NCBI GenBank assembly: GCA_947258405.1
Contig: CAMYIE010000014.1
Coordinates: 79,591 to 134,460 of the forward strand
DNA from: an uncultured Eudoraea sp.
Lineage (GTDB): Bacteria; Bacteroidota; Bacteroidia; Flavobacteriales; Flavobacteriaceae
Reading direction: 5' to 3'
Length of the DNA: 54,870 nt
Shown here piece after piece: positions 42,928-51,736 of this stretch. Position numbers and translations under genes: made by a program. The first letter of the stretch is position 1. Each line of letters opens with the position of its first letter. The notes beneath the pieces are model-generated. The model had not been told where the DNA came from and searched no databases. It was given only the letters and a program-made list of their open reading frames with translations.

Positions 42928-45900
42928 ATGAAGAATATTGTTTTATCCCTTGTAGTAACAGGGTTACTCCTGCCATTTAGCATGCCAGCCCAGGAAAAAA
43001 AATCTATCGAGGTGGGTGACTACTTCGGCGACATAAAAGCCAGGCATATTGGCCCCGCTTTGATGAGTGGGCGAATTAACGATATCGAAGTACATCCTAC
43101 CAATAGCAGAATACTCTACGCCGGAGCCGCCGGAGGGGGTGTTTGGAAATCAACAGATGCAGGACTAACCTTTAATCCGATTTTTGAAGACTACTGTCAG
43201 TCTATCGGGACTATTGCACTAGATCCCAATGATGCTGATAATACAATCTATGTAGGCACCGGTGAAACATGGACAAGAAATAGTGTTTCAGTAGGTGATG
43301 GACTGTTTAAATCGGTTGATGGTGGTGCCAATTGGAATAGAATTGGATTTGAGAAATCCGAACGGATCTCCAATGTAATAGTTAATCCAAAGAATTCCGA
43401 TGAGATCTACGTCGGGGTACTCGGGGCCTTGTGGAGCGACAACGAGGAAAGAGGCGTATATAAATCGTCAGATGGTGGAAAAACCTGGGAAAAATTACTC
43501 TATTTCGATACCAAAACCGGATGTGCCGATCTGACAATGGATCCAGGAAATCCGGATATTCTATATGCATCGATGTGGGAGTTCAGGCGTACAGCATGGT
43601 CCTTCGAATCGGGAGGTAAAAATAGTGCGCTTTATAAATCTACCGATGGTGGAAAAACCTGGAATAAAATCCACAACGGATTTCCCAAAGGATCCCTGGG
43701 GCGTTTGGGTATAGCTATTGCTCCATCCAATACCGATGTTTTATATACAGTCATAGAAGCAGAAGAGGACGAACGAAAAGGTCTTTACCGAAGTGATGAT
43801 GCCGGTAACTCATGGGAACAACTTAATAATGATTTCGGAATCACCGTACGACCTTTTTACTTTTCAAGGATCAATGTGGATCCCAGAGATGAGAATGTAG
43901 TGGTGAAAGCAGGACTATTTGGATCTATCTCACGCGATGGAGGCAAAACCTTTAAAAATCTCGGTACTATGCATCCCGATATCCACGACATTGTTTTTGG
44001 TGTCAAAGATTCTGATGTTATGTATGTAGGTACCGATGGCGGAGTATACCGCAGCCATGATGGGGGCACCTCTATGGACTTTGTTGATGATCTTCCCCTA
44101 TCGCAATTCTACCACATCAGTGTGGATGATGCAGAGCCTTATAATGTCTACGGCGGACTCCAGGATAACGGTTCATGGTATGGCCCTTCTTCTTCTCCAG
44201 GCGGAGTGGAAGCAGGTGATTGGCAATCTGCAGGGCAGGGCGATGGATTCAGAGTATTAAAACACCCTACAAAACCGGTTGTCTATTCAGAAATGCAGGG
44301 AGCTGAGAATGTATGGCGTATCGATACCGAAAAAAACCTGGTGAAAACCATCCAACCTCAACCTTCAGTAGGAATAGAAAAACTAAGATTTAACTGGAAC
44401 GCACCAATGGCCATAAGCAGTCATCAACCCGATCGCTTTTACATGGGTAGCCAATATCTGCATAGATCCGAGGACATGGGCAATAGTTGGGAAATCATCT
44501 CTCCTGATCTCACCACCAATGATCCGGCCAAACAGAATCAGGTGGATTCAGGCGGACTGTCGAAAGACAATTCAGGAGCGGAAAACCATACCACCATTTT
44601 TACCATTATGGAATCCCCACTCGATGAAAATATTATTTGGGTTGGAACCGATGATGGAAATGTGCAGGTTACACGCGATGGTGGTAAGAAATGGACCAAT
44701 ACGGTTCAGAATATTACTGGCTTGCCGGCCAATATCTGGTGTTACCATATCGAGGCAAGCACTCATGATAAAGGAACCGCCTATGCCGTTTTTGATGGTC
44801 ATACCAGAGGGGATCTCAATACATATGTTTATAAGACCACAGATTTTGGAGCTAGCTGGACAAATATAGTTACCGATGAAATCCATGGATTTGCCAGAAG
44901 CATACAAGAAGATTTTGTAAATCCCGATCTACTTTTCTTAGGAACAGAATTCGGACTTTATGTGACCTCAGATGGTGGAAACCAATGGAGCAAGTTTACC
45001 AATAACTTGCCAGCGGTAGCCATACATCATCTTGAACTTCAAAAAGCGACTAACGACCTGGTTATGGGAACTCATGGACGTGGCGTTATTATCATAGACG
45101 ATATTTCACCCTTACGCTCAATCAATGAGGAACTCGTAGGCAAGAAAGTACATTTCTTTGCCAATGCTCCGACCGTAATTAACGAGGAGACCAATTTTTC
45201 AGGAGGTTTTGGTAATCAAACACAGTTTGCCGGCCGAAGCAAATCCAGGGACCTGCAATTGAAATATTTTTTAAGCAAACGGCATACATTTGGCAAAATG
45301 GCCCTGGAAATCCATGATATGGAAGGCAAAAAAGTCGCTGAATTAGGGCCTGGCAAGACCAAGGGCATCAATATTGTGAACTGGAATTTTAAACGGAAGC
45401 AGCCTTTAGTGGCCAAAGGGAAAACCCTCACCTTCGGTGGATTTACCTCGCCAACCGTTCCGGCAGGACACTATAAGGCAGTTATGACAAAAGGCAAAGA
45501 AACCTACGAGCACGAGTTCGAACTGGTTTATGACAGCACTTCTCCGCTTTCAGAAGAAGATCGTATCCTTAAAAACAGCACAACAAATCAGTTATATGAT
45601 ATGACCCAGGAATTAGCCTATTTTGTATACGAGCTAGACGAATATATCAGTAAAGCTGAAACGGATGGGGATTCCAAAATGCTGGGGAAACTAAACGCCT
45701 TGAAAGAGACATTGGTGATCACCACAGGAGACAATTATGTAGGGGCGGCAGATCCCCAGCTTAGGGAGAAAATGGCCAAACTATATGGAAAAGTAGCCGG
45801 TGGTTATGACAAACCCTCTGCAGCCGACCTGGAAAATCTAAAAATCATCAGCGCCAGATATGAAAAGGCCAGGACTGATTTTGAAAAACTCAAAAAGAAA

Positions 45901-45960
45901 ATCAGGGAAGCCGAATCTCTTACACTAAAAACCTATGAGGAATTCCTCAACGGAAAATAA
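42928..45960 (+). CDS. secreted VPS10/BNR-type beta-propeller protein (Asp-box repeats)
   Basis: A 1010-residue exported protein (signal peptide ending near SMPAQE). At least eleven Asp-box-like motifs occur through the first 700 residues, including SVDGGANW, SSDGGKTW, STDGGKTW, SRDGGKTF, TRDGGKKW and TSDGGNQW, which mark the blades of one or two beta-propellers as in sortilin VPS10 and sialidase-like proteins. The C-terminal 300 residues contain an Ig-like segment and a coiled-coil helix (about 870-1005). Sialidase catalytic residues are not apparent; it is annotated in related genomes as glycosyl hydrolase or VPS10 but the activity is unproven. Confidence 0.9.
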   Translation: MKNIVLSLVVTGLLLPFSMPAQEKKSIEVGDYFGDIKARHIGPALMSGRINDIEVHPTNSRILYAGAAGGGVWKSTDAGLTFNPIFEDYCQSIGTIALDPNDADNTIYVGTGETWTRNSVSVGDGLFKSVDGGANWNRIGFEKSERISNVIVNPKNSDEIYVGVLGALWSDNEERGVYKSSDGGKTWEKLLYFDTKTGCADLTMDPGNPDILYASMWEFRRTAWSFESGGKNSALYKSTDGGKTWNKIHNGFPKGSLGRLGIAIAPSNTDVLYTVIEAEEDERKGLYRSDDAGNSWEQLNNDFGITVRPFYFSRINVDPRDENVVVKAGLFGSISRDGGKTFKNLGTMHPDIHDIVFGVKDSDVMYVGTDGGVYRSHDGGTSMDFVDDLPLSQFYHISVDDAEPYNVYGGLQDNGSWYGPSSSPGGVEAGDWQSAGQGDGFRVLKHPTKPVVYSEMQGAENVWRIDTEKNLVKTIQPQPSVGIEKLRFNWNAPMAISSHQPDRFYMGSQYLHRSEDMGNSWEIISPDLTTNDPAKQNQVDSGGLSKDNSGAENHTTIFTIMESPLDENIIWVGTDDGNVQVTRDGGKKWTNTVQNITGLPANIWCYHIEASTHDKGTAYAVFDGHTRGDLNTYVYKTTDFGASWTNIVTDEIHGFARSIQEDFVNPDLLFLGTEFGLYVTSDGGNQWSKFTNNLPAVAIHHLELQKATNDLVMGTHGRGVIIIDDISPLRSINEELVGKKVHFFANAPTVINEETNFSGGFGNQTQFAGRSKSRDLQLKYFLSKRHTFGKMALEIHDMEGKKVAELGPGKTKGINIVNWNFKRKQPLVAKGKTLTFGGFTSPTVPAGHYKAVMTKGKETYEHEFELVYDSTSPLSEEDRILKNSTTNQLYDMTQELAYFVYELDEYISKAETDGDSKMLGKLNALKETLVITTGDNYVGAADPQLREKMAKLYGKVAGGYDKPSAADLENLKIISARYEKARTDFEKLKKKIREAESLTLKTYEEFLNGK

Positions 45961-45964
45961 TCAA

Positions 45965-45994
45965 AAGGCCACCTGAACGGTGGCCTCTTTGTTT
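45965..45994 (+). terminator. Rho-independent terminator of the VPS10-type gene
   Basis: A perfect 8-bp stem (45966-45973 AGGCCACC with 45979-45986 GGTGGCCT), loop TGAAC, T-rich tail CTTTGTTT. Confidence 0.9.
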
Positions 45995-46105
45995 CAACTT
46001 TTATCCATATCTGCCTCTACGGTAACCTGTAATTTCGTATTTTATAAGGAGATCCTAAGATCGATCGCAGATCTTGGGGTTTATAACGGGTATAGGAAAG
46101 CGCAA

Positions 46106-46630
46106 ATGGATAGAACGATTAGCATACCCATTATCATTAGTCTACTGGCAATAGGCATTTTTGGGTGGGTTGGCTATATCATCAGTGCGGTCTGGTTATT
46201 TATTCCTGCGACCTTAATTGCCTTTTTGATCTATCTCAGGAAAGCATATAAGAAAATGCCACCACCTGAGCGTATTCTGCCATTGTACCTGCTTGCCCTC
46301 AGCATCCAAATGTTGCACTTCACGGAAGAGTACTTAACGTCGCTGGTAACCGAACTGCCGGCACTTTTTGGTCAGGAACCTTATCCAGAAGATTATTGGC
46401 TGGTCTTTAATATGTCTGCCTATGCCTTCTTTTTGTTAGGTGGAATTGTGTTGTATAAAAGGATCAAGGAACTGGCGATTATTCCTTTGTTCTTCATCTT
46501 AGTAGGCGTTGCTTTTAATGCGGCGGCCCATATAGGGCTGGCGCTCTATACAAATTCTTATTTTCCCGGACTATATACTGCTATGTTTTATCTTCTGCTG
46601 GCACCTCCTTTGTTAAAAACAATTCTTTAA
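46106..46630 (+). CDS. HXXEE domain membrane protein
   Basis: A 174-residue polytopic membrane protein. The signature HFTEE (H71, E74, E75) defines the HXXEE family, whose function is unknown. Five hydrophobic segments are visible (about 8-26, 28-44, 58-70, 100-120 and 125-170). I began it at ATG 46106 because the longer frame to 45980 begins inside the terminator of the upstream gene. No partner gene is obvious. Confidence 0.8.
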   Translation: MDRTISIPIIISLLAIGIFGWVGYIISAVWLFIPATLIAFLIYLRKAYKKMPPPERILPLYLLALSIQMLHFTEEYLTSLVTELPALFGQEPYPEDYWLVFNMSAYAFFLLGGIVLYKRIKELAIIPLFFILVGVAFNAAAHIGLALYTNSYFPGLYTAMFYLLLAPPLLKTIL

Positions 46631-46686
46631 CCGCATTAGATCAAAAAGTCTTACTTTTTAGCATTCATAATAATCGAACCGCAACT

Positions 46687-47451
46687 ATGGCCCGGCCTTA
46701 TATCCTTTCCGAAAATAATTGGAAAAACATTAAAGATACCCGCTTCGAAATGGCAGTACTACCTTGGGGTGCCACCGAAGCACATAATTACCATCTGCCT
46801 TATGGCACAGACAATATCGAGGGAACGGCCTTTGCTGCCGAAGCAGCCCGGATAGCATGGGATAATGGTGCCAAAGTGATAGTCTTACCTACCGTTCCCT
46901 TTGGAGTGAATACCGGTCAGACCGACATCTACCTGGATATGAACATGCGGCCCAGCACTCAGCAGGCCGTGCTGAAAGATATACTCACTGTTCTTAATCG
47001 TCAGAGGATTAAAAAATTTATGCTCCTTAACAGTCATGGTGGGAATAATTGGAAATCGATCATAAGGGAACTCGGCCTTGATTTTCCGGAAATGTTCCTC
47101 TGTGTTACCGAATGGTACCACGCAAAGGAAAAGAACGATTATTTTGATGAACCGGGCGATCATGCCGGAGAGCTGGAGACCAGCCTTATCCTGCATTTAA
47201 GGCCCGACCTGGTGCTATCCAAAGAAGAATGGGGCGAGGGAAAAGAAAAGAAAAATAAGATCTCTGCATTTAATGAAGGTTGGACCTGGACAGAGCGCCC
47301 CTGGTCTAAAATTACCGAGGATACAGGTGTTGGAAACCCTGAAGCCGCGACAGCTGAAAAAGGTAAACGATATTTCGATCAGGTAAGCCGTCGCCTGGCC
47401 GACCTTTTTATAGAACTCTGCAGAACGGATATTGATTCTTTGTATAAATAG
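46687..47451 (+). CDS. creatininase family amidohydrolase
   Basis: A 254-residue protein of the creatininase / MftE-like family. Metal ligands are recognisable: E31 in WGATEAHNYHLPYGTD, H36, D42, H117 in NSHGGNN and E163 in GDHAGELETS. The family includes creatininase, 2-amino-5-formylamino-6-ribosylaminopyrimidinone deformylase and mycofactocin peptidase MftE; the specific reaction is not identifiable. It has no signal peptide, so it is cytoplasmic. The HXXEE gene precedes it by 56 nt. Confidence 0.9.
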   Translation: MARPYILSENNWKNIKDTRFEMAVLPWGATEAHNYHLPYGTDNIEGTAFAAEAARIAWDNGAKVIVLPTVPFGVNTGQTDIYLDMNMRPSTQQAVLKDILTVLNRQRIKKFMLLNSHGGNNWKSIIRELGLDFPEMFLCVTEWYHAKEKNDYFDEPGDHAGELETSLILHLRPDLVLSKEEWGEGKEKKNKISAFNEGWTWTERPWSKITEDTGVGNPEAATAEKGKRYFDQVSRRLADLFIELCRTDIDSLYK

Positions 47452-47513
47452 AACCCACCATCTCTATAGAATTTATCGGATATGAAGATTGATGATTTTG
47501 TGATCTGAATCAC

Positions 47514-47521
47514 TATTTTTG
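47514..47521 (+). promoter_or_regulatory. candidate -7 box of the pirin operon
   Basis: TATTTTTG is an exact TAnnTTTG match, 44 nt before the pirin ATG. Confidence 0.45.
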
Positions 47522-47565
47522 ATTTTTGGATTTAATAAATGATTTAAAAAATCAATTAGTAATCA

Positions 47566-48279
47566 ATGAGAACTGTAGTTCACCGCGCCGATAGTCGGGG
47601 ATATGCCGATCACGGCTGGCTCCAATCCTACCATAGTTTTAGTTTTGCCTCTTATCATAACCCTGAAAGAATGCACTTTGGGGTCTTACGTGTATTGAAT
47701 GATGACAAGGTGGCCCCTGGTAAAGGATTTGGCACGCATCGTCATGATAATATGGAGATCATTTCAATACCGCTTGAAGGCGATTTGGCACACAAAGACA
47801 GTATGGGCAATGAAGCTATCATCCGCGAAGGAGATGTGCAGGTGATGAGCGCGGGAACAGGGATAGCTCATAGCGAATACAACAAAAATCAGGATAAGGA
47901 AGTGAAATTCCTGCAGATTTGGGTTTTTCCCAATACAAAGAATGTTGCACCTCGATACGACCAGATATCAGTTCGCGATATTGCGACAACAAATGAATTC
48001 TACCAGGTACTTTCGCCCAGTGCAGAAGACCAGGGCGTATGGATTCATCAAAATGCCTGGTTTCATTTGGGCCAAATTGAAAAAGGAAAATCCGTTAAAT
48101 ACACACTGAAAGACAAACAAAATGGTGTTTACGCCTTCGTTCTTGAAGGAGAGGTAGAAATTGAAGGTGAAAAACTGAGAACAAGAGATGGTTTCGGTAT
48201 TTGGGATGTTGAGGAAATCAGTGTAAATTCCACCTCCAAAAGTCGAATCCTGCTCATGGAAGTTCCTATGGGCGTATAA
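47566..48279 (+). CDS. pirin family protein (quercetin dioxygenase-like)
   Basis: A 237-residue bicupin of the YhhW/pirin type. The metal site in the N-terminal cupin is complete: H58 and H60 in GTHRHDNMEI, H102 and E104 in AHSEYNK. Characterised relatives cleave quercetin or act as redox-sensing iron proteins. Start motif VVHRADSRGYADHGWLQSYH is standard. The nitroreductase gene starts 11 nt after its stop, followed by an acetyltransferase, forming a compact three-gene operon that looks detoxification-related. Confidence 0.93.
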   Translation: MRTVVHRADSRGYADHGWLQSYHSFSFASYHNPERMHFGVLRVLNDDKVAPGKGFGTHRHDNMEIISIPLEGDLAHKDSMGNEAIIREGDVQVMSAGTGIAHSEYNKNQDKEVKFLQIWVFPNTKNVAPRYDQISVRDIATTNEFYQVLSPSAEDQGVWIHQNAWFHLGQIEKGKSVKYTLKDKQNGVYAFVLEGEVEIEGEKLRTRDGFGIWDVEEISVNSTSKSRILLMEVPMGV

Positions 48280-48290
48280 AACCAAATGCT

Positions 48291-48920
48291 ATGGAATTTA
48301 TCGAAAGTTTGAATTGGCGTTATGCCACCAAAAAGTTTGATCCGTCCAAAAAGATCAAACAGGAAGACCTTGAAACCATTAAAGAGGCCGTCAGGCTTTC
48401 GGCTTCCTCCTATGGCCTTCAATTATACAAAGTACTGGTCATTGAAAATCCGGAAATAAGAGAAAAACTTAAACCGGCCTCCTGGGGACAGTCGCAAATT
48501 ACAGATGCTTCGCAGCTTATCGTATTCTGCAATTATACAGATGTAACAGATGAGCATATCGATGACTATTTACAACTCAAAGCGGAAACACAGGACCTGG
48601 AACTGGAAGGCCTGAAAGACTATGGAAGCATGATGAAGGGATCGATGGCGGGCTATACAGATTCTCAAAAAAATCAATGGACAGCTAAACAAACCTATAT
48701 TGCACTGGGCAATCTTCTGGCAGTTTGTTCAATACTGAGGATCGACGCCTGCCCGATGGAGGGTTTTGATCCTGTTAAGTACAATGAGATCCTGGGTCTT
48801 ACAGAAAATGGGCTGAACGCCTCGGTAATCGCCACTATAGGTTATCGATCTGAAGAAGACAAAACCCAATTTCTAAAAAAAGTCAGAAAACCTGCCGAAG
48901 CTTTGTTCGAAGCAATTTAA
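48291..48920 (+). CDS. NAD(P)H-dependent nitroreductase family oxidoreductase
   Basis: A 209-residue FMN nitroreductase of the NfsB/YdgI type. It has the N-terminal RYATKKFDPSKKI phosphate-contacting region, the FMN-contacting SSYGLQLYKVLVIENPE, the KQTYIALGNLLAVCSILRID helix and DACPMEGFDPVKYNEILGL, which is the usual NfsB C-terminal pattern. It reduces nitroaromatics or quinones. It is the second gene of the pirin operon; the GNAT gene starts 9 nt later. Confidence 0.94.
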   Translation: MEFIESLNWRYATKKFDPSKKIKQEDLETIKEAVRLSASSYGLQLYKVLVIENPEIREKLKPASWGQSQITDASQLIVFCNYTDVTDEHIDDYLQLKAETQDLELEGLKDYGSMMKGSMAGYTDSQKNQWTAKQTYIALGNLLAVCSILRIDACPMEGFDPVKYNEILGLTENGLNASVIATIGYRSEEDKTQFLKKVRKPAEALFEAI

Positions 48921-48929
48921 TGAGGTTCT

Positions 48930-49460
48930 ATGGACCACATTCCCGAAATACAAATTCGTCTTGCAACCATTGAAGATGCTACATTTATTGCCCTCCTGGG
49001 AAGAGTGACATTTACAGAGGCATTCGGACATCTTTTCCGGGATCATGGTGATCTTCAGGAGTATTACAATAAGACCTTCTCCGTCCAAAAGATCAGGAAA
49101 AGCTTACAAAAAGAACAAAATGTCTATTGGCTGGCCCTTGCCGATGGGTTGCCCGTAGGTTACGCAAAACTCAAACTGCAATCCGCAACTCCATTTTTGG
49201 ACCGGGAACGCGTTTGTCAACTACAGAAAATATATGTTCTGAAAGACTTTCTCTCGCTAAAAATTGGACTTGCTTTACAAACGAGGCTTCTCGACAAAGC
49301 TAAGTCCGCTTCATACGACCATATTTGGCTTTCCGTTTACAAAGAAAATGAGAGGGCAGTGAGATTTTATCTGAAAAACGGATTTAAAGAGATTGGAGAG
49401 CACAAATTCAGTATTGGCCGAGAGCATTTCGATTTTATGTCAATGGCGAAAAAACTATGA
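48930..49460 (+). CDS. GNAT family N-acetyltransferase
   Basis: A 176-residue acetyltransferase. The acetyl-CoA pocket is suggested by QLQKIYVLKDFLSLKIGLAL (motif A, Q/R-x-x-G-x-A region degenerate) and DHIWLSVYKENERAVRFYLK (motif B). The IRLATIEDATFIALLG start is typical of this family. The pyrophosphate loop is imperfect (LKIGLAL rather than RGxGxG), so activity should be treated with care. It is the last gene of the pirin operon. Confidence 0.88.
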   Translation: MDHIPEIQIRLATIEDATFIALLGRVTFTEAFGHLFRDHGDLQEYYNKTFSVQKIRKSLQKEQNVYWLALADGLPVGYAKLKLQSATPFLDRERVCQLQKIYVLKDFLSLKIGLALQTRLLDKAKSASYDHIWLSVYKENERAVRFYLKNGFKEIGEHKFSIGREHFDFMSMAKKL

Positions 49461-49540
49461 TTAAATTTGAAGGTTCTTGACAGAGCGATGGTTTAGGTTT
49501 GAATTAGTAAATTGATCGAAATAGAACTAAAAAAAATTGA

Positions 49541-50044
49541 ATGAGATTCATTTCTTACCTTGTTTTGGTATTATTTGGATTGGGAAATATGCAGGCCCAA
49601 CAAATCGCAGCTACCTATTATAATCAGGAAGCAGGCGATTATAATGTGGGGGATGATTGTGTTGCGGTTCAGGGGTACGACCTTGTAGCATATCACAACG
49701 AAAACAAAGCGACTAAGGGGCTGAGCAAATATCAGTATACGATTGACGGAATCCATTATTTTTTCTCCTCGGAGGACCATAAAACCCTATTCGAGTCCCA
49801 GCCCGAAAACTATCTTCCTGCTTATGGAGGATTTTGTGCCTTTGGCCTGGGCATGCCCAATGGTTTTGGTGGAAGTCTTCCTGGAAAATATCCAATCAAC
49901 CCCGAAACCTTTAAAATTGTAAATGGGCGCTTATACCTGTTTTACCATCAGGATGGTTTCGATGCTCTGAGGTTGTGGGAAAAAGCAGAAGATCGTATCA
50001 AAAAGATGGCCGATTTGCGCTGGCAGCATTTGACTAGAAAATAA
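49541..50044 (+). CDS. exported YHS domain protein
   Basis: A 167-residue protein with a signal peptide (1-18, ending NMQAQ) and a YHS-type domain. The phrase AVQGYDLVAYHNENKATKG is the usual start, and YFFSSEDHKTLFESQPENYL the conserved finish, typical of metal- or redox-associated YHS proteins. The cysteines in NVGDDC and GFCAFG could bind a metal. Function unknown. Confidence 0.88.
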   Translation: MRFISYLVLVLFGLGNMQAQQIAATYYNQEAGDYNVGDDCVAVQGYDLVAYHNENKATKGLSKYQYTIDGIHYFFSSEDHKTLFESQPENYLPAYGGFCAFGLGMPNGFGGSLPGKYPINPETFKIVNGRLYLFYHQDGFDALRLWEKAEDRIKKMADLRWQHLTRK

Positions 50045-50199
50045 GAGGGCCATTTAGTCCATCCGATTACAGCCTTTGAAATTTTATCAAGTTTCTGACA
50101 ATGAATTCATTTTCGAGGAATGGGACCAAAATATTTCCAATAAATCATGGATAAACAAACTGATCAAATTGGTATTTTGCCAACAAATGATTCTCTTCA

Positions 50200-51687
50200 A
50201 TGAAAAACAATAATTATCTGACTTTTGGCGGACTCCTGGTATTGATCTCAATTGCCATCAGCTGTAGTAAAAACTCTTCATCAGATAACAATGGGATTGC
50301 CATTTACGAACAAAACCCATTTTACTGGTCTTATAACGGAGAACCCATTTTGTTGCTTGGAGCGACCAAAGAGGATAATATCTTTCAGATCGACGATTTG
50401 GAAGCACATTTGAAATTACTGGATTCTGTTGGCGGCAATTACATACGATGTACGCTCAGCAGCCGGGATCAGGGCAATTTGAAACCCTATTCAATAGACG
50501 ATCAGGGTCTTTACGATTTAGATCAGCCCAATCCGGAATACTGGAGGCGGCTTCAGAAATTATTCGAGATTAGCGCAAAGCTCGATATCATTGTCCAAAT
50601 GGAAATTTGGGCTACCTATGATTTTTACTGGGGTGATGGCCGATGGTCCGATAATCCATTTAACCCTATGCTCAATCGGAACTACTCCTCGGCTCAAAGC
50701 CGTTTGCCAGATAGTATCGACTATCCCGCCCAAATGAAAATCAACCCATTTTTCAAGAGTATCCCTGAATTGGACAACAATCCTTTGTTGATCAAATACC
50801 AACAAAACTTTGTAGACCGTGTTCTGGAACTAAGCCTGATGTACGACAATGTCCTGTATTGCATAGACAATGAAACCAATGCCCATCACTCCTGGGGAAA
50901 GTACTGGTCTGACTATATCCGCAACAAAGTGGATAATAATGGAAAAAAGATTTTTATTACCGAAATGTGGGACCACTGGGATCCTACTAATGGTATGGTG
51001 CCGGGAGCCAAGGTCCAGCATCCCGATCTTGGTGGCTGGTATGCCCAATACACCAATCCGGAGCTGCACCAAAACGCCAATTATAGCTATAGCCTGAAGG
51101 ATACACTGAGTTATGATTTTATGGATATCTCAAACAACAATGCACAGGACGGACAGCTCCATTACAATACAGGAATCTGGATTCGAAATGCGGTTAAAGA
51201 GTCAGGTAAAATAAGGCCTGTCAACAATGTAAAGATTTATGGTGCCGATGAAAGCCAACTGTGGTCGGGTTCAGTACGTGAAGCAGAACATAGATTCTGG
51301 AGAAACATTTTTGCCGGTCATGCTTCCGCCAGGTTCCACAGACCTTCAGCCGGAATTGGGCTTAATTTTCAGTCGGCCATGAATATCCGCAGTATGAGGA
51401 TGCTGACCGATAATATCGATCTGTTTTCATTTGAGCCTTCGAATAGAATTTTGGGCGATCGAAAACCCAATGAGGCCTATTGCATGAGCAATGGTGAAGG
51501 CGAATATTTGGTATATTTTCCCGATGGCGGTGTTGTTATGCTTAATGTTCCCGCCAAAGCATATAATGTACAAACCCTCCAGGTGGCCAAGGCACATTGG
51601 ATGAAGCCAAGAGTTATAAAGTTTCCTGGTGTTCTGGCAGCTCCACACAACGAGTCCTGGGCTTTTATTATCAAGGCTGTTGAATAA
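50200..51687 (+). CDS. lipoprotein with glycoside-hydrolase-like (GH-A-type barrel) domain
   Basis: A 495-residue lipoprotein with lipidated C22 (SIAISC). The barrel begins NPFYWSYNGEPILLLGATKE and continues through DSVGGNYIRCTLSSRD and LDIIVQMEIWATYDFYWG. The strand-4-end motif CIDNETNA (E225) resembles the acid/base Asn-Glu of clan GH-A, and ITEMWD (E255) is another candidate acidic residue, but their spacing is short for a catalytic pair. A C-terminal beta domain follows (about 415-495). The substrate is unknown; related sequences occur near sugar-degradation loci. It lies 49 nt before the PQQ enzyme, possibly in one unit. Confidence 0.75.
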   Translation: MKNNNYLTFGGLLVLISIAISCSKNSSSDNNGIAIYEQNPFYWSYNGEPILLLGATKEDNIFQIDDLEAHLKLLDSVGGNYIRCTLSSRDQGNLKPYSIDDQGLYDLDQPNPEYWRRLQKLFEISAKLDIIVQMEIWATYDFYWGDGRWSDNPFNPMLNRNYSSAQSRLPDSIDYPAQMKINPFFKSIPELDNNPLLIKYQQNFVDRVLELSLMYDNVLYCIDNETNAHHSWGKYWSDYIRNKVDNNGKKIFITEMWDHWDPTNGMVPGAKVQHPDLGGWYAQYTNPELHQNANYSYSLKDTLSYDFMDISNNNAQDGQLHYNTGIWIRNAVKESGKIRPVNNVKIYGADESQLWSGSVREAEHRFWRNIFAGHASARFHRPSAGIGLNFQSAMNIRSMRMLTDNIDLFSFEPSNRILGDRKPNEAYCMSNGEGEYLVYFPDGGVVMLNVPAKAYNVQTLQVAKAHWMKPRVIKFPGVLAAPHNESWAFIIKAVE

Positions 51688-51736
51688 CTGAGCAACACCG
51701 CGTTGAATTAACAATACATCATCGAAGTAGGATAGT

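Noticed and set aside
42928-45960. Sialidase assignment for the Asp-box protein
   Set aside because: Asp-box repeats only mark propeller blades; the arginine triad and nucleophile of sialidases were not recognisable, so only a VPS10/BNR-type propeller is claimed.
45980-46105. Longer start for the HXXEE gene at 45980
   Set aside because: That start lies inside the terminator hairpin of the upstream gene and its added residues are not family-like.
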